Assembly: GCF_000378185.1 (NCBI RefSeq)
Contig: NZ_KB899376.1
Location: 462,357 to 526,356 of the forward strand
DNA: 64,000 bases
Origin: Salinimonas chungwhensis DSM 16280
Lineage (GTDB): Bacteria; Pseudomonadota; Gammaproteobacteria; Enterobacterales; Alteromonadaceae
Direction of reading: 5' to 3'
Shown here: positions 37,358 to 47,574 of the stretch, piece after piece
Layout: each line of letters opens with the position of its first letter
Numbering within the stretch: position 1 is the first letter of the stretch
Program-made: the position numbers and the translations under genes
The notes under the pieces: model-generated
Databases searched by the model: none
Seen by the model: only the letters and a program-made list of their open reading frames with translations
What the model was told of the DNA's origin: nothing

Positions 37358-40300
37358 ATGACAGTCACCACCAAGCGACACTCTGTACTTCTTGATAACG
37401 TTTTTTCGCTAATTGATAAAAAGGTGGATACAAACCAACAAGCGCTGGTGAAACAGTTCGGTGAGCTTCTTTATAAAAACATCTCTAACGAAGATTTGGA
37501 ACACCGTAACGACAGCGACCTGTATGGCGCCACTCTCAGTCTCTGGAACACGCTCTACGACTTTGATGAGACCAAACCCTACATCAAAGTTTTTAATCCC
37601 GAAATCTCCAAACATGGCTGGCATTCAAGCCATACCATCGTAGAAATCGTCGTAAAAGACATGCCATTTTTAGTTGATTCTGTGCGCATGTCTTTAAACC
37701 GTTTGGGAATAACTGCGCATCTTCTGCTACATAGTCCGATAGGCCTCAAACGTGACAAAAATGATAAAATCACTGAATTTAAAGAGCCGGGTAAGAACGG
37801 TAAAGACACCCGTAAGGAAACCGTCCTTTTCATTGAAATAGATCGGCAGACCTCACGTAAAGATGTTGAGGCGCTTACCAAAGAATTGCATTCTGTAGTA
37901 GATGAGGTTTCTCTGGCAGTTAATGACTGGCAGGAAATGGCCAATCAACTTAAAGCCGTTAAAGACGATACTAGCAAGTTAAACTGGCCGGTTGACGAAA
38001 CCGGACAAAAGAAAATCAAACAATTTTTGGACTGGCTGGGCGACCATAATTTCACCATGATGGGTTACCGTTTCTACAGTGTAAAAGCTATCGAAGGCGA
38101 TCATCGCTGGATACCAGATAACGACAGTAGCCTTGGTCTGATGAAAAACTCGATCAGCGACCGTGAACGGCTGTTATCCAAACTTCCGGCCTCTGCCCGA
38201 GAAGAGGCATTAAGCGACAACCCGCTGATGCTGACCAAAACCAATACCCGTTCCCGGGTCCACCGCCCAGCGTACATGGATTATGTCGGCGTAAAAGCCT
38301 ATAACGACAAAGGCCATGTAATCGGGGAACATCGTTTTCTGGGTCTGTACTCCGCCTCCTTCTACAATGCCAGCGTTACGCAGTTGCCTATATTGCGCGA
38401 AAAAATTCAGGAGATTTGTGACTTAAGCGGTTTTGAGCCCGGTACGCATGCTTATAAAGCATTTGTCAATATCGTAGAAACCTATCCGCGAGATGAATTA
38501 CTGCAGACCCCCGCCGAAGAGCTCAAGCAAATTGTAATGGGTATCTTTCAAATGCAGGAGCGCGGTATTACGCGACTGTTTATTCGCAAAGATGTGTTTG
38601 GCCGGTTTTTCTCCTGTATGGTGTTTGTGCCCAGAGAGCGTTACAACACCCAATTGCGTAAAGAAACCCAGGCACTATTGAAAGAGTCGCTGGGAGCCAC
38701 TGAAGAAGTCGAGTTTACTACATTTTTCTCAGAATCGGTTTATGCCAGAACGCACTACATTGCCAGGGTAGACAATAACAACGCGGAATATGATGTGAAG
38801 GAAATTGAACAGAATATTATTGAGCTGACAAAAACCTGGAATGACCGACTGGCCTCAGCCATCAGTCAGGCTCATGGTGAAGCCAGCGGAAAAGCACTGG
38901 AACGTAAATATAATAATGCGTTCAGCCGAAGCTACATGGAACAGAATTTACCCAGTGTGGCATTAGTTGATATCGGCAAGCTGGAATCGCTTAACGATGA
39001 ACACCAGCTGGATATGCTGTTTTATCGGCCTCAGGAAGAGGGCAAAGACAGCGATGTTGTAAAACTCAAGCTGTTTCATAGAGCAGAGCCAATACATCTG
39101 TCTGATGTGTTACCAATGCTGGAAAACTTTGGCTTGCGCGTTATTGATGAAAGTCCGTTTAAAATCACTTGCTCAGAAGGGGAGCTAAATTATGTGATGG
39201 ACTTCACTATGTTGCATAAAGCAGGCGATAAACTGGATATGGAAAAAGCGCAAAGCCTTTTCCAGAATGCTTTTGCCAAAGTTTGGAAAAAGCGTTTAGA
39301 AGATGATGCTTTCAATCGGCTCGTACTTGGCGCCGGGCTGACCGGTCGTAAAGTTACAATATTGCGGGCTTACGCAAAATATATGCGTCAGACTGGGAGT
39401 TCCTTTAGCCGCGATTATATCGCCAATACGTTGTCAAACTATCCAAAAATTGCCAAATTACTGGTGACATATTTCGAACTTCGCTATCACCCACATAAAA
39501 CACGGACTAAAAAACGCGAAGAAACCGTGCTTAATGAAATTAAGGCCCAGCTTGACAATGTTAGCAACCTGGACGACGACCGGATAATTCGCCGTTATCT
39601 GGATTTGATGCAGGCTACTTTGCGGACAAACTTCTACCAAAATGATAGTGAAGGTAAAGAGAAGCCGTATGTTTCATTTAAAATGGCGCCGGAGAAAATC
39701 CCGGAAATGCCACTACCTTTGCCAAAATTTGAAATATTTGTCTACTCACCGAAGGTCGAGGGCGTGCATTTGCGCGGCGGCAAAGTTGCCAGAGGGGGCC
39801 TGCGCTGGTCTGATCGGCAGGAAGACTTCCGTACCGAAATTCTGGGTCTGGTAAAAGCACAGCAGGTTAAGAACACGGTAATCGTGCCGGTAGGTGCAAA
39901 AGGCGGTTTTGTCTGTAAAGATATTCCTGCTGGCGCCAGTCGTGAAGAAATTCAGGCTGAAGGTAAAGCCTGTTATCGGACGTTTATAAGAAGCCTGCTC
40001 GATATTACCGATAACATTGTAAACGGGGAAGTGGTTCCCCCAGAAGATGTTGTACGTCTTGACGATGATGACCCTTATTTGGTTGTTGCCGCTGATAAAG
40101 GCACTGCAACATTTTCGGATATCGCTAATGGTATATCTGATGAATATAATTTCTGGATGGGGGATGCCTTTGCTTCAGGCGGCAGTATCGGTTATGACCA
40201 CAAAAAAATGGCTATTACTGCACGTGGCGCCTGGGAATCGGTTAAACGTCACTTCCGTGAGATAGGCGTTAATTGCCAGACTACCGAGTTTAGTTGTGTG

Positions 40301-42196
40301 GGTATCGGTGATATGGCAGGGGATGTATTTGGTAACGGTATGCTTCTGTCTGAACATATCCGTTTGATCGCAGCATTTAACCATATGCATATCTTTTTTG
40401 ACCCTGATCCCGATGTGGCAAAAAGCTACGCCGAGCGTCAACGTTTATTCGAAAATCCAAGCCTAAGCTGGGACGATTACGATAAAAAGCTTATTTCAAA
40501 GGGTGGCGGCGTTTTCAGTCGCAAAGATAAATCTATCAAGCTCACGTCAGAGATGAAAAAGTGGCTGGATACTCGCCAGACCACCATGACGCCGAACGAA
40601 CTTATTCACAATATTCTTAAGATGTCAGTGGATCTTATTTGGAACGGTGGCATCGGTACCTATGTGAAAAGTAAAAAGGAATCCCATGCAGAAGTTGGCG
40701 ATCGCGCCAACGACGACCTACGTGTCAATGGCCGTGATGTTAAAGCCAAAATAATTGGAGAGGGCGGTAACCTGGGTCTGACTCAGCTTGGCAGGATCGA
40801 ATATGCTGCTCAGGGTGGTCGGGTCAATACCGATTTCATTGACAATGTGGGTGGCGTGGATTGCTCAGATAATGAAGTAAATATCAAAATTCTGCTGAAC
40901 AACCTTGTAAGCAATGGCGATCTGACGATTAAGCAGCGCAATAACTTGCTGTTTGAAATGACCGACGATGTGGCCAAACTTGTGATAGAGGATTGTTACC
41001 GTCAGACCCAGTCTATTTCTATTACCGAGCTAGCCGGGGTTTCTGCGTTGAAAGAGCAGCTACGTTTCATCCACGGACTGGAACGTGAAGGGCGTCTTAA
41101 CAGGGAACTTGAGTTCATACCTTCCGACGATGAAATCTCTGACCGTGTTGCAGAAGATAAAGGCTTGACCCGGCCGGAATTAAGCGTATTGATCGCGTAT
41201 GGAAAAATGGTTTTGAAGGATGAGCTCAACATCCCGGCTATTACTGAAAATCCTTACCACGGTCAGCTCTTAATAGAAGCATTCCCTAATGTATTGCGCG
41301 ATAAGTTTGAAGAGCAGATGCAACAGCATCCACTGCGTGGTGAAATTATCGCCACCAAGCTTACCAACAATATGATCAACGATATGGGTCTCAATTTTGT
41401 TTTTCGTATGCAAGAGGAAACCGGCGCAACAGTGGACGAGATAGCTAACGCTTACAGTATCGTTAAAGGAATTTTCAATATTGGTCCGTTGTGGCGCCGT
41501 ATTGAAGAGCTTGATACGAAGATTGATGCTAAGTTGCAGCTTAAAATGCTTGAGGAAGCGCGACGTATTATGCGCCGGACAGCGCGCTGGTATATTCGTC
41601 ATGGTAATCAATCGTTAGGTATTCAGGAAGCCATCGATGCGTATCGTGGGACCTGCGAAAACTTGCGTGAAAATCTTGAACAGTATCTTGTAGAAGCAGA
41701 ATTCGCCACGCTGAATAAAAATACAGACTCGCTTATTGAGCAAGATGTACCAAAAGATATTGCCTTTCAGGTTTCCAGTTTCTCGAACTTGTTCTCAAGT
41801 CTGGATATTGCGCAGATAGATGAGTCTTCTGAGCATAAAACATCTGTCATCGCGAAATTGTATTTTCAGTTGGGCAATCAGCTTGAACTTCACTGGTTCC
41901 TCGATCAGATTAATAATCAGGCTGTCAGTAACCATTGGCAGGCACTCGCCCGGGCATCATACCGTGAAGAACTGGATTGGCAGCAGCGTTCTATCACTGC
42001 AAATCTGTTGCAAAGTCGTCCTGATGCCTCTGATGCCGACGAAATACTGAGCAACTGGATGGACAATAATCAGGCGTTACTTAAGCGTTGGTATCATATG
42101 ATGTCTGAGTTCAAGACCAGCTCAGCGCATGACTTTGCTAAGTTTTCCGTCGCTTTACGTGAATTGATGCTTTTAAGCGTGAAGGCTAGCCATTAG
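37358..42196 (+). CDS. gdhB: NAD-specific glutamate dehydrogenase, large (180-kDa class)
   Basis: 1612 residues, the size of the L-GDH180 class. The N-terminal half holds ACT-like regulatory regions. The catalytic domain (about 720-1200) has KVARGGLRWSDRQEDFRTEILGLVKAQQVKN, then VPVGAKGGFVCKD with the active-site lysine region, then the NAD-binding part (GVGIGDMAGDVFGNGMLLS). It oxidatively deaminates glutamate to 2-oxoglutarate and ammonia with NAD, a catabolic role. It is monocistronic, between terminators at 37209 and 42218. Confidence 0.95.
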   Translation: MTVTTKRHSVLLDNVFSLIDKKVDTNQQALVKQFGELLYKNISNEDLEHRNDSDLYGATLSLWNTLYDFDETKPYIKVFNPEISKHGWHSSHTIVEIVVKDMPFLVDSVRMSLNRLGITAHLLLHSPIGLKRDKNDKITEFKEPGKNGKDTRKETVLFIEIDRQTSRKDVEALTKELHSVVDEVSLAVNDWQEMANQLKAVKDDTSKLNWPVDETGQKKIKQFLDWLGDHNFTMMGYRFYSVKAIEGDHRWIPDNDSSLGLMKNSISDRERLLSKLPASAREEALSDNPLMLTKTNTRSRVHRPAYMDYVGVKAYNDKGHVIGEHRFLGLYSASFYNASVTQLPILREKIQEICDLSGFEPGTHAYKAFVNIVETYPRDELLQTPAEELKQIVMGIFQMQERGITRLFIRKDVFGRFFSCMVFVPRERYNTQLRKETQALLKESLGATEEVEFTTFFSESVYARTHYIARVDNNNAEYDVKEIEQNIIELTKTWNDRLASAISQAHGEASGKALERKYNNAFSRSYMEQNLPSVALVDIGKLESLNDEHQLDMLFYRPQEEGKDSDVVKLKLFHRAEPIHLSDVLPMLENFGLRVIDESPFKITCSEGELNYVMDFTMLHKAGDKLDMEKAQSLFQNAFAKVWKKRLEDDAFNRLVLGAGLTGRKVTILRAYAKYMRQTGSSFSRDYIANTLSNYPKIAKLLVTYFELRYHPHKTRTKKREETVLNEIKAQLDNVSNLDDDRIIRRYLDLMQATLRTNFYQNDSEGKEKPYVSFKMAPEKIPEMPLPLPKFEIFVYSPKVEGVHLRGGKVARGGLRWSDRQEDFRTEILGLVKAQQVKNTVIVPVGAKGGFVCKDIPAGASREEIQAEGKACYRTFIRSLLDITDNIVNGEVVPPEDVVRLDDDDPYLVVAADKGTATFSDIANGISDEYNFWMGDAFASGGSIGYDHKKMAITARGAWESVKRHFREIGVNCQTTEFSCVGIGDMAGDVFGNGMLLSEHIRLIAAFNHMHIFFDPDPDVAKSYAERQRLFENPSLSWDDYDKKLISKGGGVFSRKDKSIKLTSEMKKWLDTRQTTMTPNELIHNILKMSVDLIWNGGIGTYVKSKKESHAEVGDRANDDLRVNGRDVKAKIIGEGGNLGLTQLGRIEYAAQGGRVNTDFIDNVGGVDCSDNEVNIKILLNNLVSNGDLTIKQRNNLLFEMTDDVAKLVIEDCYRQTQSISITELAGVSALKEQLRFIHGLEREGRLNRELEFIPSDDEISDRVAEDKGLTRPELSVLIAYGKMVLKDELNIPAITENPYHGQLLIEAFPNVLRDKFEEQMQQHPLRGEIIATKLTNNMINDMGLNFVFRMQEETGATVDEIANAYSIVKGIFNIGPLWRRIEELDTKIDAKLQLKMLEEARRIMRRTARWYIRHGNQSLGIQEAIDAYRGTCENLRENLEQYLVEAEFATLNKNTDSLIEQDVPKDIAFQVSSFSNLFSSLDIAQIDESSEHKTSVIAKLYFQLGNQLELHWFLDQINNQAVSNHWQALARASYREELDWQQRSITANLLQSRPDASDADEILSNWMDNNQALLKRWYHMMSEFKTSSAHDFAKFSVALRELMLLSVKASH

Positions 42197-42217
42197 AATA
42201 GAGCCATTCGTCTAAAC

Positions 42218-42243
42218 AAAGCCCTGTCTGACAGGGCTTTTTT
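42218..42243 (+). terminator. Terminator after gdhB
   Basis: A perfect 10-bp stem (AAAGCCCTGT / ACAGGGCTTT, loop CTG) running into a T tract; it ends about 15 bases before pyrD. Confidence 0.88.
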
Positions 42244-42258
42244 ATAGCTTGTTGAGAT

Positions 42259-43266
42259 ATGCCAACCATAGCCCAGAACCTGTTACTCAAAATTGAACCG
42301 GAAAAAAGTCACGACTTAGCCCTTAAGTGGTTGAAACGTACACAGCACACACCGTTTAAGTGGCTGTATAGCCAGTCGCAAGTAAACAAGCCGTTGACTG
42401 TTGCGGGTGTTGACTTTCCCAATCCCGTTGGGCTAGCTGCCGGTCTGGACAAAAATGGTGATTGCATCGATGCGTTTGCAGCCATGGGATTCGGATTTAT
42501 TGAAATTGGTACGGTAACGCCTAAACCACAGCCGGGTAATCCAAAACCCCGGTTATTCCGCATCGAAGAAAAACAGGCGATCATCAATCGCATGGGTTTC
42601 AATAATAAAGGCGTGGATTATCTGGTTGAGAATGTCAAAAAAGCAAAGTTTGATGGCGTAATCGGTATTAATATTGGCAAAAACAAAGATACGCCAGAGG
42701 ACAAGGCACTGGATGATTATCTGATTTGCCTGAATAAAGTTTATCCTTATGCCAGCTATATTACGGTGAATATTTCATCTCCCAACACCCCAGGTTTACG
42801 GGAATTGCAGTACGGTGATGCGCTGGACGCGCTGTTAGTTGGCCTTAAATCCGGTCAGGAAAAGTTAACCAAAACCCATGGTCGTTACGTCCCGTTATTT
42901 ATTAAAATCGCCCCTGACTTAAATGATGCACAGATTGACAGTATTGCCGCCTCATTATTGCATGCAAAGATGGATGGCGTTATAGCGACTAACACGACAT
43001 TGAGCCGCGAGTCGGTTAAGGGTTTAGCTCACAGTGAAGAGGCCGGCGGCCTTAGTGGTGCAGTTCTCACAGAACAGGCGACTTACGTGACCCAACGACT
43101 TAATCAGGCCCTCGACAGAGCAATTCCTATTATTGGGGTAGGCGGCATAGATAGCCCGAAAGCTGCCCAGGACCGATTCAACGCCGGTGCATCTCTGGTT
43201 CAGGTATACTCCGCGTTTATTTATCAGGGTCCTGAACTGATAAAATCCATTGCTCGCGCTATTTAA
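42259..43266 (+). CDS. pyrD: Dihydroorotate dehydrogenase, quinone-linked (class 2)
   Basis: 335 residues (E. coli 336). An N-terminal membrane-association helix region precedes a beta/alpha-barrel with the FMN motifs [34 protein letters not shown] and [14 protein letters not shown] (catalytic Ser), and the C-terminal [32 protein letters not shown]. It oxidises dihydroorotate to orotate in pyrimidine synthesis, passing electrons to quinone. Next gene is rlmKL, as in the E. coli pyrD-rlmL-uup region. Confidence 0.95.
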   Translation: MPTIAQNLLLKIEPEKSHDLALKWLKRTQHTPFKWLYSQSQVNKPLTVAGVDFPNPVGLAAGLDKNGDCIDAFAAMGFGFIEIGTVTPKPQPGNPKPRLFRIEEKQAIINRMGFNNKGVDYLVENVKKAKFDGVIGINIGKNKDTPEDKALDDYLICLNKVYPYASYITVNISSPNTPGLRELQYGDALDALLVGLKSGQEKLTKTHGRYVPLFIKIAPDLNDAQIDSIAASLLHAKMDGVIATNTTLSRESVKGLAHSEEAGGLSGAVLTEQATYVTQRLNQALDRAIPIIGVGGIDSPKAAQDRFNAGASLVQVYSAFIYQGPELIKSIARAI

Positions 43267-43304
43267 TTTTTCCTGACGCCGGCATAGTCTGGCAAGGCAC
43301 CAAT

Positions 43305-45404
43305 ATGAATACCATCTTAGTTACCACCAGTCGCGGACTGGACGAGCTGCTCAGGCAGGAAATCGAAACGCTATGTCCACAGGCGGAAGTAAAAATGTCG
43401 CCCGGCGCGCTTAGCTTTACTGGTTCTCTGGAAAATGCCTATACCCTGTGCTTATGGTCCAGGCTTGCTAACCGCGTAATTTGGGTTTTAAGCTCAGGTA
43501 AGTGTGATTCAGCAGAAGATTTGTACGGATTGGCAGACAATGTTGACTGGCCGCAGCATTTACGTTCCAACGATACGCTGAGCGTACAATTTGTCGGTAC
43601 CAATCGAGCCATCAACAACACCCAGTTTGGTGCCGTCAAAATAAAGGACGCCATTGTTGATCAGTTTTTGCAGGAATGTTCCCAGCGTCCGTCTGTTGAG
43701 CGCAAACAACCTGACTTACCCATCTACGCCAGATGTCAGCGCGAACAGGTGACGCTGGGTATCGATTTGAGCGGGAATAGTCTTCACCAACGAGCCTACC
43801 GCCAGCAAACCGGCGATGCGCCATTAAAAGAGCATATTGCCTGTGCGATGTTAATGCGCTCGGGCTGGGCTCAGGATACCGCAAAACCCCTGGCAGATAT
43901 GATGTGTGGCTCTGGCACCCTGGCCATTGAAGCCGCCTATATAGCGCGTAATATTGCGCCGGGGATTAAGCGCTCTTATTGGGGCTTTAACGGCTGGCTA
44001 GGCCATGACAATGTAACCTGGGACAGGCTGGTCACTTCGGCAATCGAGGCGCAAAAACCATCCTCAACCACAATATTTGCCTCTGATATCAGTAAAAATC
44101 TGATAAACATCGCCCGTAAAAACGCGGATGAGGCAGGGGTATATCAAGATATTCAGTTTGCCAGTCAGGACGCGACAAAAGCCGCACCACCGCACAAGGA
44201 TAAAGGGTACCTTGTATCAAACCCGCCATATGGAGAACGGCTGGGCGAGCTCACGGAGCTGTTGCCTCTGTTCTCACAGTGGGGTAAGCATCTTAAAACT
44301 GCCTGGAAAGGATGGCACATAACACTGCTTTCAAGTAACCGTGATTTATTGCGCGTATTAAAACTGCGGGCAAGTAAAGACTACGCCATGAATAATGGCA
44401 AGCTTGAATGCCGGCTGGTTAACTATATTATGGACGCTGCTAATTGTGAGCAGTTTTCCGGTGATGCCCAGGACCATGAATTTGCCAACCGAGTGCGCAA
44501 AAACCTGAAGAAGTTGAAAAGCTGGGTGAAGCAACAAGATACCAATTGCTATCGTATTTATGATGCAGACTTACCTGACTATAATGTCGCTATCGATCGC
44601 TATGACGACTGGCTGGTTGTACAGGAATACGCTCCTCCAAAAGATATCGATGAAAACAAGGCTCGTCGGCGCTTGCAGGAAGTATTACTTCACTTGCCAG
44701 CAGTCACTGGAGTACCTGCATCAAAAATATCGCTGAAAGTAAGAGAGCGTCAGAAGGGGACTGCTCAGTACGATAAGTTTGATCAAAAAGGTGTCAAAAA
44801 AGTTGTTTACGAAAACGACGCGAAGCTATTGGTGAATCTGACTGATTATCTTGATACGGGTCTTTTTCTTGACCACCGTGATACCCGTAAACGTGTTCAT
44901 CAGATGTCAAAGGATAAAGATGTACTGAATTTATTCGCTTACACAGGCAGTGTGTCTATTTTTGCGGCGTTAGGCGGTGCACGCTCGGTATGTACAGTAG
45001 ATATGTCTAAAACCTATTTGGACTGGGCCAGAGAAAACTTCCGGCTAAATAATCTTAGTGGTCCCTATGTATTTGAACAGGCCGACTGCACTCAGTGGCT
45101 CGCCAGTCACCGTGGTCAGTATGACCTTATTTTTGTTGACCCGCCCTCATTTTCAAACTCCAAACGAATGCAGTCTACCTGGGATGTGCAGCGTGACCAT
45201 GTCGCCTTGCTGACAGATGCATGTAAATGTCTCAAGGCAAACGGTACAATTATTTTTTCAAACAACAAGCGGGGCTTCAAACTTGATAGCTCCGCAATGA
45301 GCGCACTGGGGCTGGGGGTTGAAGACATCACTGCGCAAACCATTCCCGGTGATTTTGCTCGTCATGCAAATATTCACAAATGCTGGATTTTGAAAAAATG
45401 TTGA
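43305..45404 (+). CDS. rlmL: Bifunctional 23S rRNA methyltransferase RlmKL
   Basis: 699 residues (E. coli RlmKL 702). THUMP domain (about 1-155), then the RlmL half with DMMCGSGTLAIEAA and the NPPYGERLG motif (m2G2445), then the RlmK half with LFLDHRDTRKRVHQMS, LNLFAYTGSVSIFAALGGA and VDPPSFSNSKRM (m7G2069). The two activities are fused as in all gammaproteobacteria. The start of the following glutaredoxin-like gene overlaps its end. Confidence 0.95.
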   Translation: MNTILVTTSRGLDELLRQEIETLCPQAEVKMSPGALSFTGSLENAYTLCLWSRLANRVIWVLSSGKCDSAEDLYGLADNVDWPQHLRSNDTLSVQFVGTNRAINNTQFGAVKIKDAIVDQFLQECSQRPSVERKQPDLPIYARCQREQVTLGIDLSGNSLHQRAYRQQTGDAPLKEHIACAMLMRSGWAQDTAKPLADMMCGSGTLAIEAAYIARNIAPGIKRSYWGFNGWLGHDNVTWDRLVTSAIEAQKPSSTTIFASDISKNLINIARKNADEAGVYQDIQFASQDATKAAPPHKDKGYLVSNPPYGERLGELTELLPLFSQWGKHLKTAWKGWHITLLSSNRDLLRVLKLRASKDYAMNNGKLECRLVNYIMDAANCEQFSGDAQDHEFANRVRKNLKKLKSWVKQQDTNCYRIYDADLPDYNVAIDRYDDWLVVQEYAPPKDIDENKARRRLQEVLLHLPAVTGVPASKISLKVRERQKGTAQYDKFDQKGVKKVVYENDAKLLVNLTDYLDTGLFLDHRDTRKRVHQMSKDKDVLNLFAYTGSVSIFAALGGARSVCTVDMSKTYLDWARENFRLNNLSGPYVFEQADCTQWLASHRGQYDLIFVDPPSFSNSKRMQSTWDVQRDHVALLTDACKCLKANGTIIFSNNKRGFKLDSSAMSALGLGVEDITAQTIPGDFARHANIHKCWILKKC

Positions 45405-45625
45405 TCACTCTGTACACCGGTCCGGCCTGCTCAATATGTGATAAAGCCCTGGCGATGTTGCGCACGCTGCGTCCTACCCCCTCTGTTGAAACGGTGAACG
45501 TGCGCACAGACAGCGACCTGTATCATCGCTATGGCGCGCGTATTCCGGTTATTATGCGCAGTGATACTCAACAGGAGTTAGGCTGGCCCTTCGATCAGCA
45601 AATGTTGAAAAGGTTTATTGAATGA
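45398..45625 (+). CDS. Glutaredoxin-like (DUF836 family) small protein
   Basis: 75 residues from ATG 45398, overlapping the rlmKL stop; the in-frame ATG at 45380 would add six residues with no better ribosome site. It has the thioredoxin-fold start ITLYTGPACSICDKALAML, with a CxxC motif (CSIC), and RIPVIMR holding the cis-proline. It ends with an ATGA overlap into uup. The redox partner is unknown. It occupies the position between rlmKL and uup and is probably co-transcribed with both. Confidence 0.82.
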   Translation: MLITLYTGPACSICDKALAMLRTLRPTPSVETVNVRTDSDLYHRYGARIPVIMRSDTQQELGWPFDQQMLKRFIE

Positions 45626-47562
45626 GTATTTTGCAATTAAAAAACATTACCGTTATTTACGGTAATCCACCGCTGTTAAACGGTGTCGACCTGATCGTGC
45701 AGCCCGGTGAAAGGGTGTGCCTGGTGGGGCGCAATGGGAGTGGTAAATCTACCCTGATGAAGGTAATTTCCGGCGACGTAATAGCGGATGATGGGCAACG
45801 TATTATCGACAACCAGACTATAGTCGCCCGGCTTGAACAGGATCCTCCTCAAACTACCGATGTCACACTTTACGATTATGTGGCCGAAGGTCTGGCTGAT
45901 GTAGGTAAAGTATTAAAAGATTACTATCATCTGGCGCGGGTTATTACAGATGATCCCAGCGAAAAAAATCTCGCTCGGCTGGAAACACTACAGTCAGAGA
46001 TAGAATCCCGGGATGCGTGGCAAATTGAACAGCAAATTTCTCAGACTCTGACCATGCTCAAGTTGGATCCTGACGTTTCGCTGACCACACTTTCAGGCGG
46101 CTGGCGGCGTAAAGCGGCATTGGCAAGAGCACTGGTTCGCGCCCCTGATCTATTGTTGCTGGACGAACCCACCAACCATCTGGATATTGAGATGATCCGA
46201 TGGCTGGAACAAAGCCTGGTCAATTTTCAGGGCGCGATTGTGTTCGTCAGCCACGATAGGGCGTTTATCCGCAATATGGCTACACGAATTGTCGATCTGG
46301 ACCGCGGGACGCTGGCCAGCTATCCGGGTGACTATGACAGTTACTTACAGAAAAAACAGGAAGATCTTGAGGTTGAATCATCTCAGAATGCTGAGTTTGA
46401 TAAAAAGCTAGCACAGGAAGAAACCTGGATCCGGCAAGGGATCAAAGCCCGCCGTACCCGCAATGAAGGTCGTGTCAGAGCGCTTAAAAAGTTGCGGGAT
46501 GAGCGTAAGGCTCGCCGTGAGCTGCAGGGTAATGTTGTTGCCAGTCAGCATCAGGGCGTGCGTTCAGGAAAAATGGTTTTTGAAGTTAATGACTTGTCTT
46601 ATCAAATTGAAGGGCGTCCTATTGTCGATAACTTCAGCATTAATGTTCTACGCGGTGACAAACTCGCACTTATCGGACCCAATGGAAGTGGAAAGACAAC
46701 CCTGATTAAGTTGTTACTGGACCAGCTTACCCCACAATCGGGCTCAGTTCGACAGGGCACGAATCTGGAAGTTGCTTATTTTGATCAACATCGTTTTGGC
46801 TTGGATTTGGAGCAGTCTGTTATTGATGCCGTAAGTGATGGCAAACGAGATCTTATGGTTAACGGGCATCCGCGCCATGTTATCAGTTATCTACAGGATT
46901 ATTTGTTTACGCCCGATCGCGTCAATGCACCGGTCAAATCGTTATCAGGTGGCGAGAAAAACCGTCTGATGCTGGCTAAGTTAATGCTGCGACCCAGCAA
47001 CTTACTGGTGCTGGATGAACCGACCAACGATCTTGATGTTGAAACCCTTGAGATGCTGGAAACATTACTTTCTTCCTATCAGGGCACTGTGTTACTGGTT
47101 AGTCACGATCGAGAATTTGTGGATAACGTTGCGAACAGTTGTGTGGTTTTCGAGGGGCAGGGTAAATTGAAGGAGTTTGTTGGCGGCTTCACCGACGTTG
47201 AGCAATGGTACAAGGCTCAGGATGTACAACGTAGCCAGCAAAAAAAGAACTCAGCAAAACCAAAGTCAGATGAAACTAAATCGGATAAAGAAAGCTCTAA
47301 GGCAAACACTTCTGTCAGCAAGCCGAAAAAGTTATCATATAAAGATCAACGGGAACTGGAGCAGCTTCCCCAACAAATAGAAGACTTGGAGAATAAAGTC
47401 AGTAGCTTACAAGAACTGGTCAACTCCCCAGCGTTTTTCAAACAGGATAGCGAGAGCACAGCCGGAACGTTAAGCGAACTGGACAATACAGAAACAGCGT
47501 TGTCACAACTTTATACGCGCTGGGATGAATTAGAAAGCATGCTGGAAGAGACTCAGCAGTAA
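45622..47562 (+). CDS. uup: ABC-F ATP-binding protein Uup
   Basis: 646 residues (E. coli Uup 635). Two ABC domains: Walker A GRNGSGKST and GPNGSGKTT, signature LSGGWRRKAALARAL and LSGGEKNRLMLAKLML, and Walker B LLLLDEPTNHLD and LLVLDEPTNDLD. A charged linker between them and a C-terminal coiled coil (about 565-645, DNA-binding in E. coli Uup) complete the layout. It has no membrane domain: a cytoplasmic ABC-F involved in ribosome quality control and limiting transposon excision. The ATG overlaps the preceding stop. Confidence 0.94.
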   Translation: MSILQLKNITVIYGNPPLLNGVDLIVQPGERVCLVGRNGSGKSTLMKVISGDVIADDGQRIIDNQTIVARLEQDPPQTTDVTLYDYVAEGLADVGKVLKDYYHLARVITDDPSEKNLARLETLQSEIESRDAWQIEQQISQTLTMLKLDPDVSLTTLSGGWRRKAALARALVRAPDLLLLDEPTNHLDIEMIRWLEQSLVNFQGAIVFVSHDRAFIRNMATRIVDLDRGTLASYPGDYDSYLQKKQEDLEVESSQNAEFDKKLAQEETWIRQGIKARRTRNEGRVRALKKLRDERKARRELQGNVVASQHQGVRSGKMVFEVNDLSYQIEGRPIVDNFSINVLRGDKLALIGPNGSGKTTLIKLLLDQLTPQSGSVRQGTNLEVAYFDQHRFGLDLEQSVIDAVSDGKRDLMVNGHPRHVISYLQDYLFTPDRVNAPVKSLSGGEKNRLMLAKLMLRPSNLLVLDEPTNDLDVETLEMLETLLSSYQGTVLLVSHDREFVDNVANSCVVFEGQGKLKEFVGGFTDVEQWYKAQDVQRSQQKKNSAKPKSDETKSDKESSKANTSVSKPKKLSYKDQRELEQLPQQIEDLENKVSSLQELVNSPAFFKQDSESTAGTLSELDNTETALSQLYTRWDELESMLEETQQ

Positions 47563-47574
47563 ATAGGATAGTAC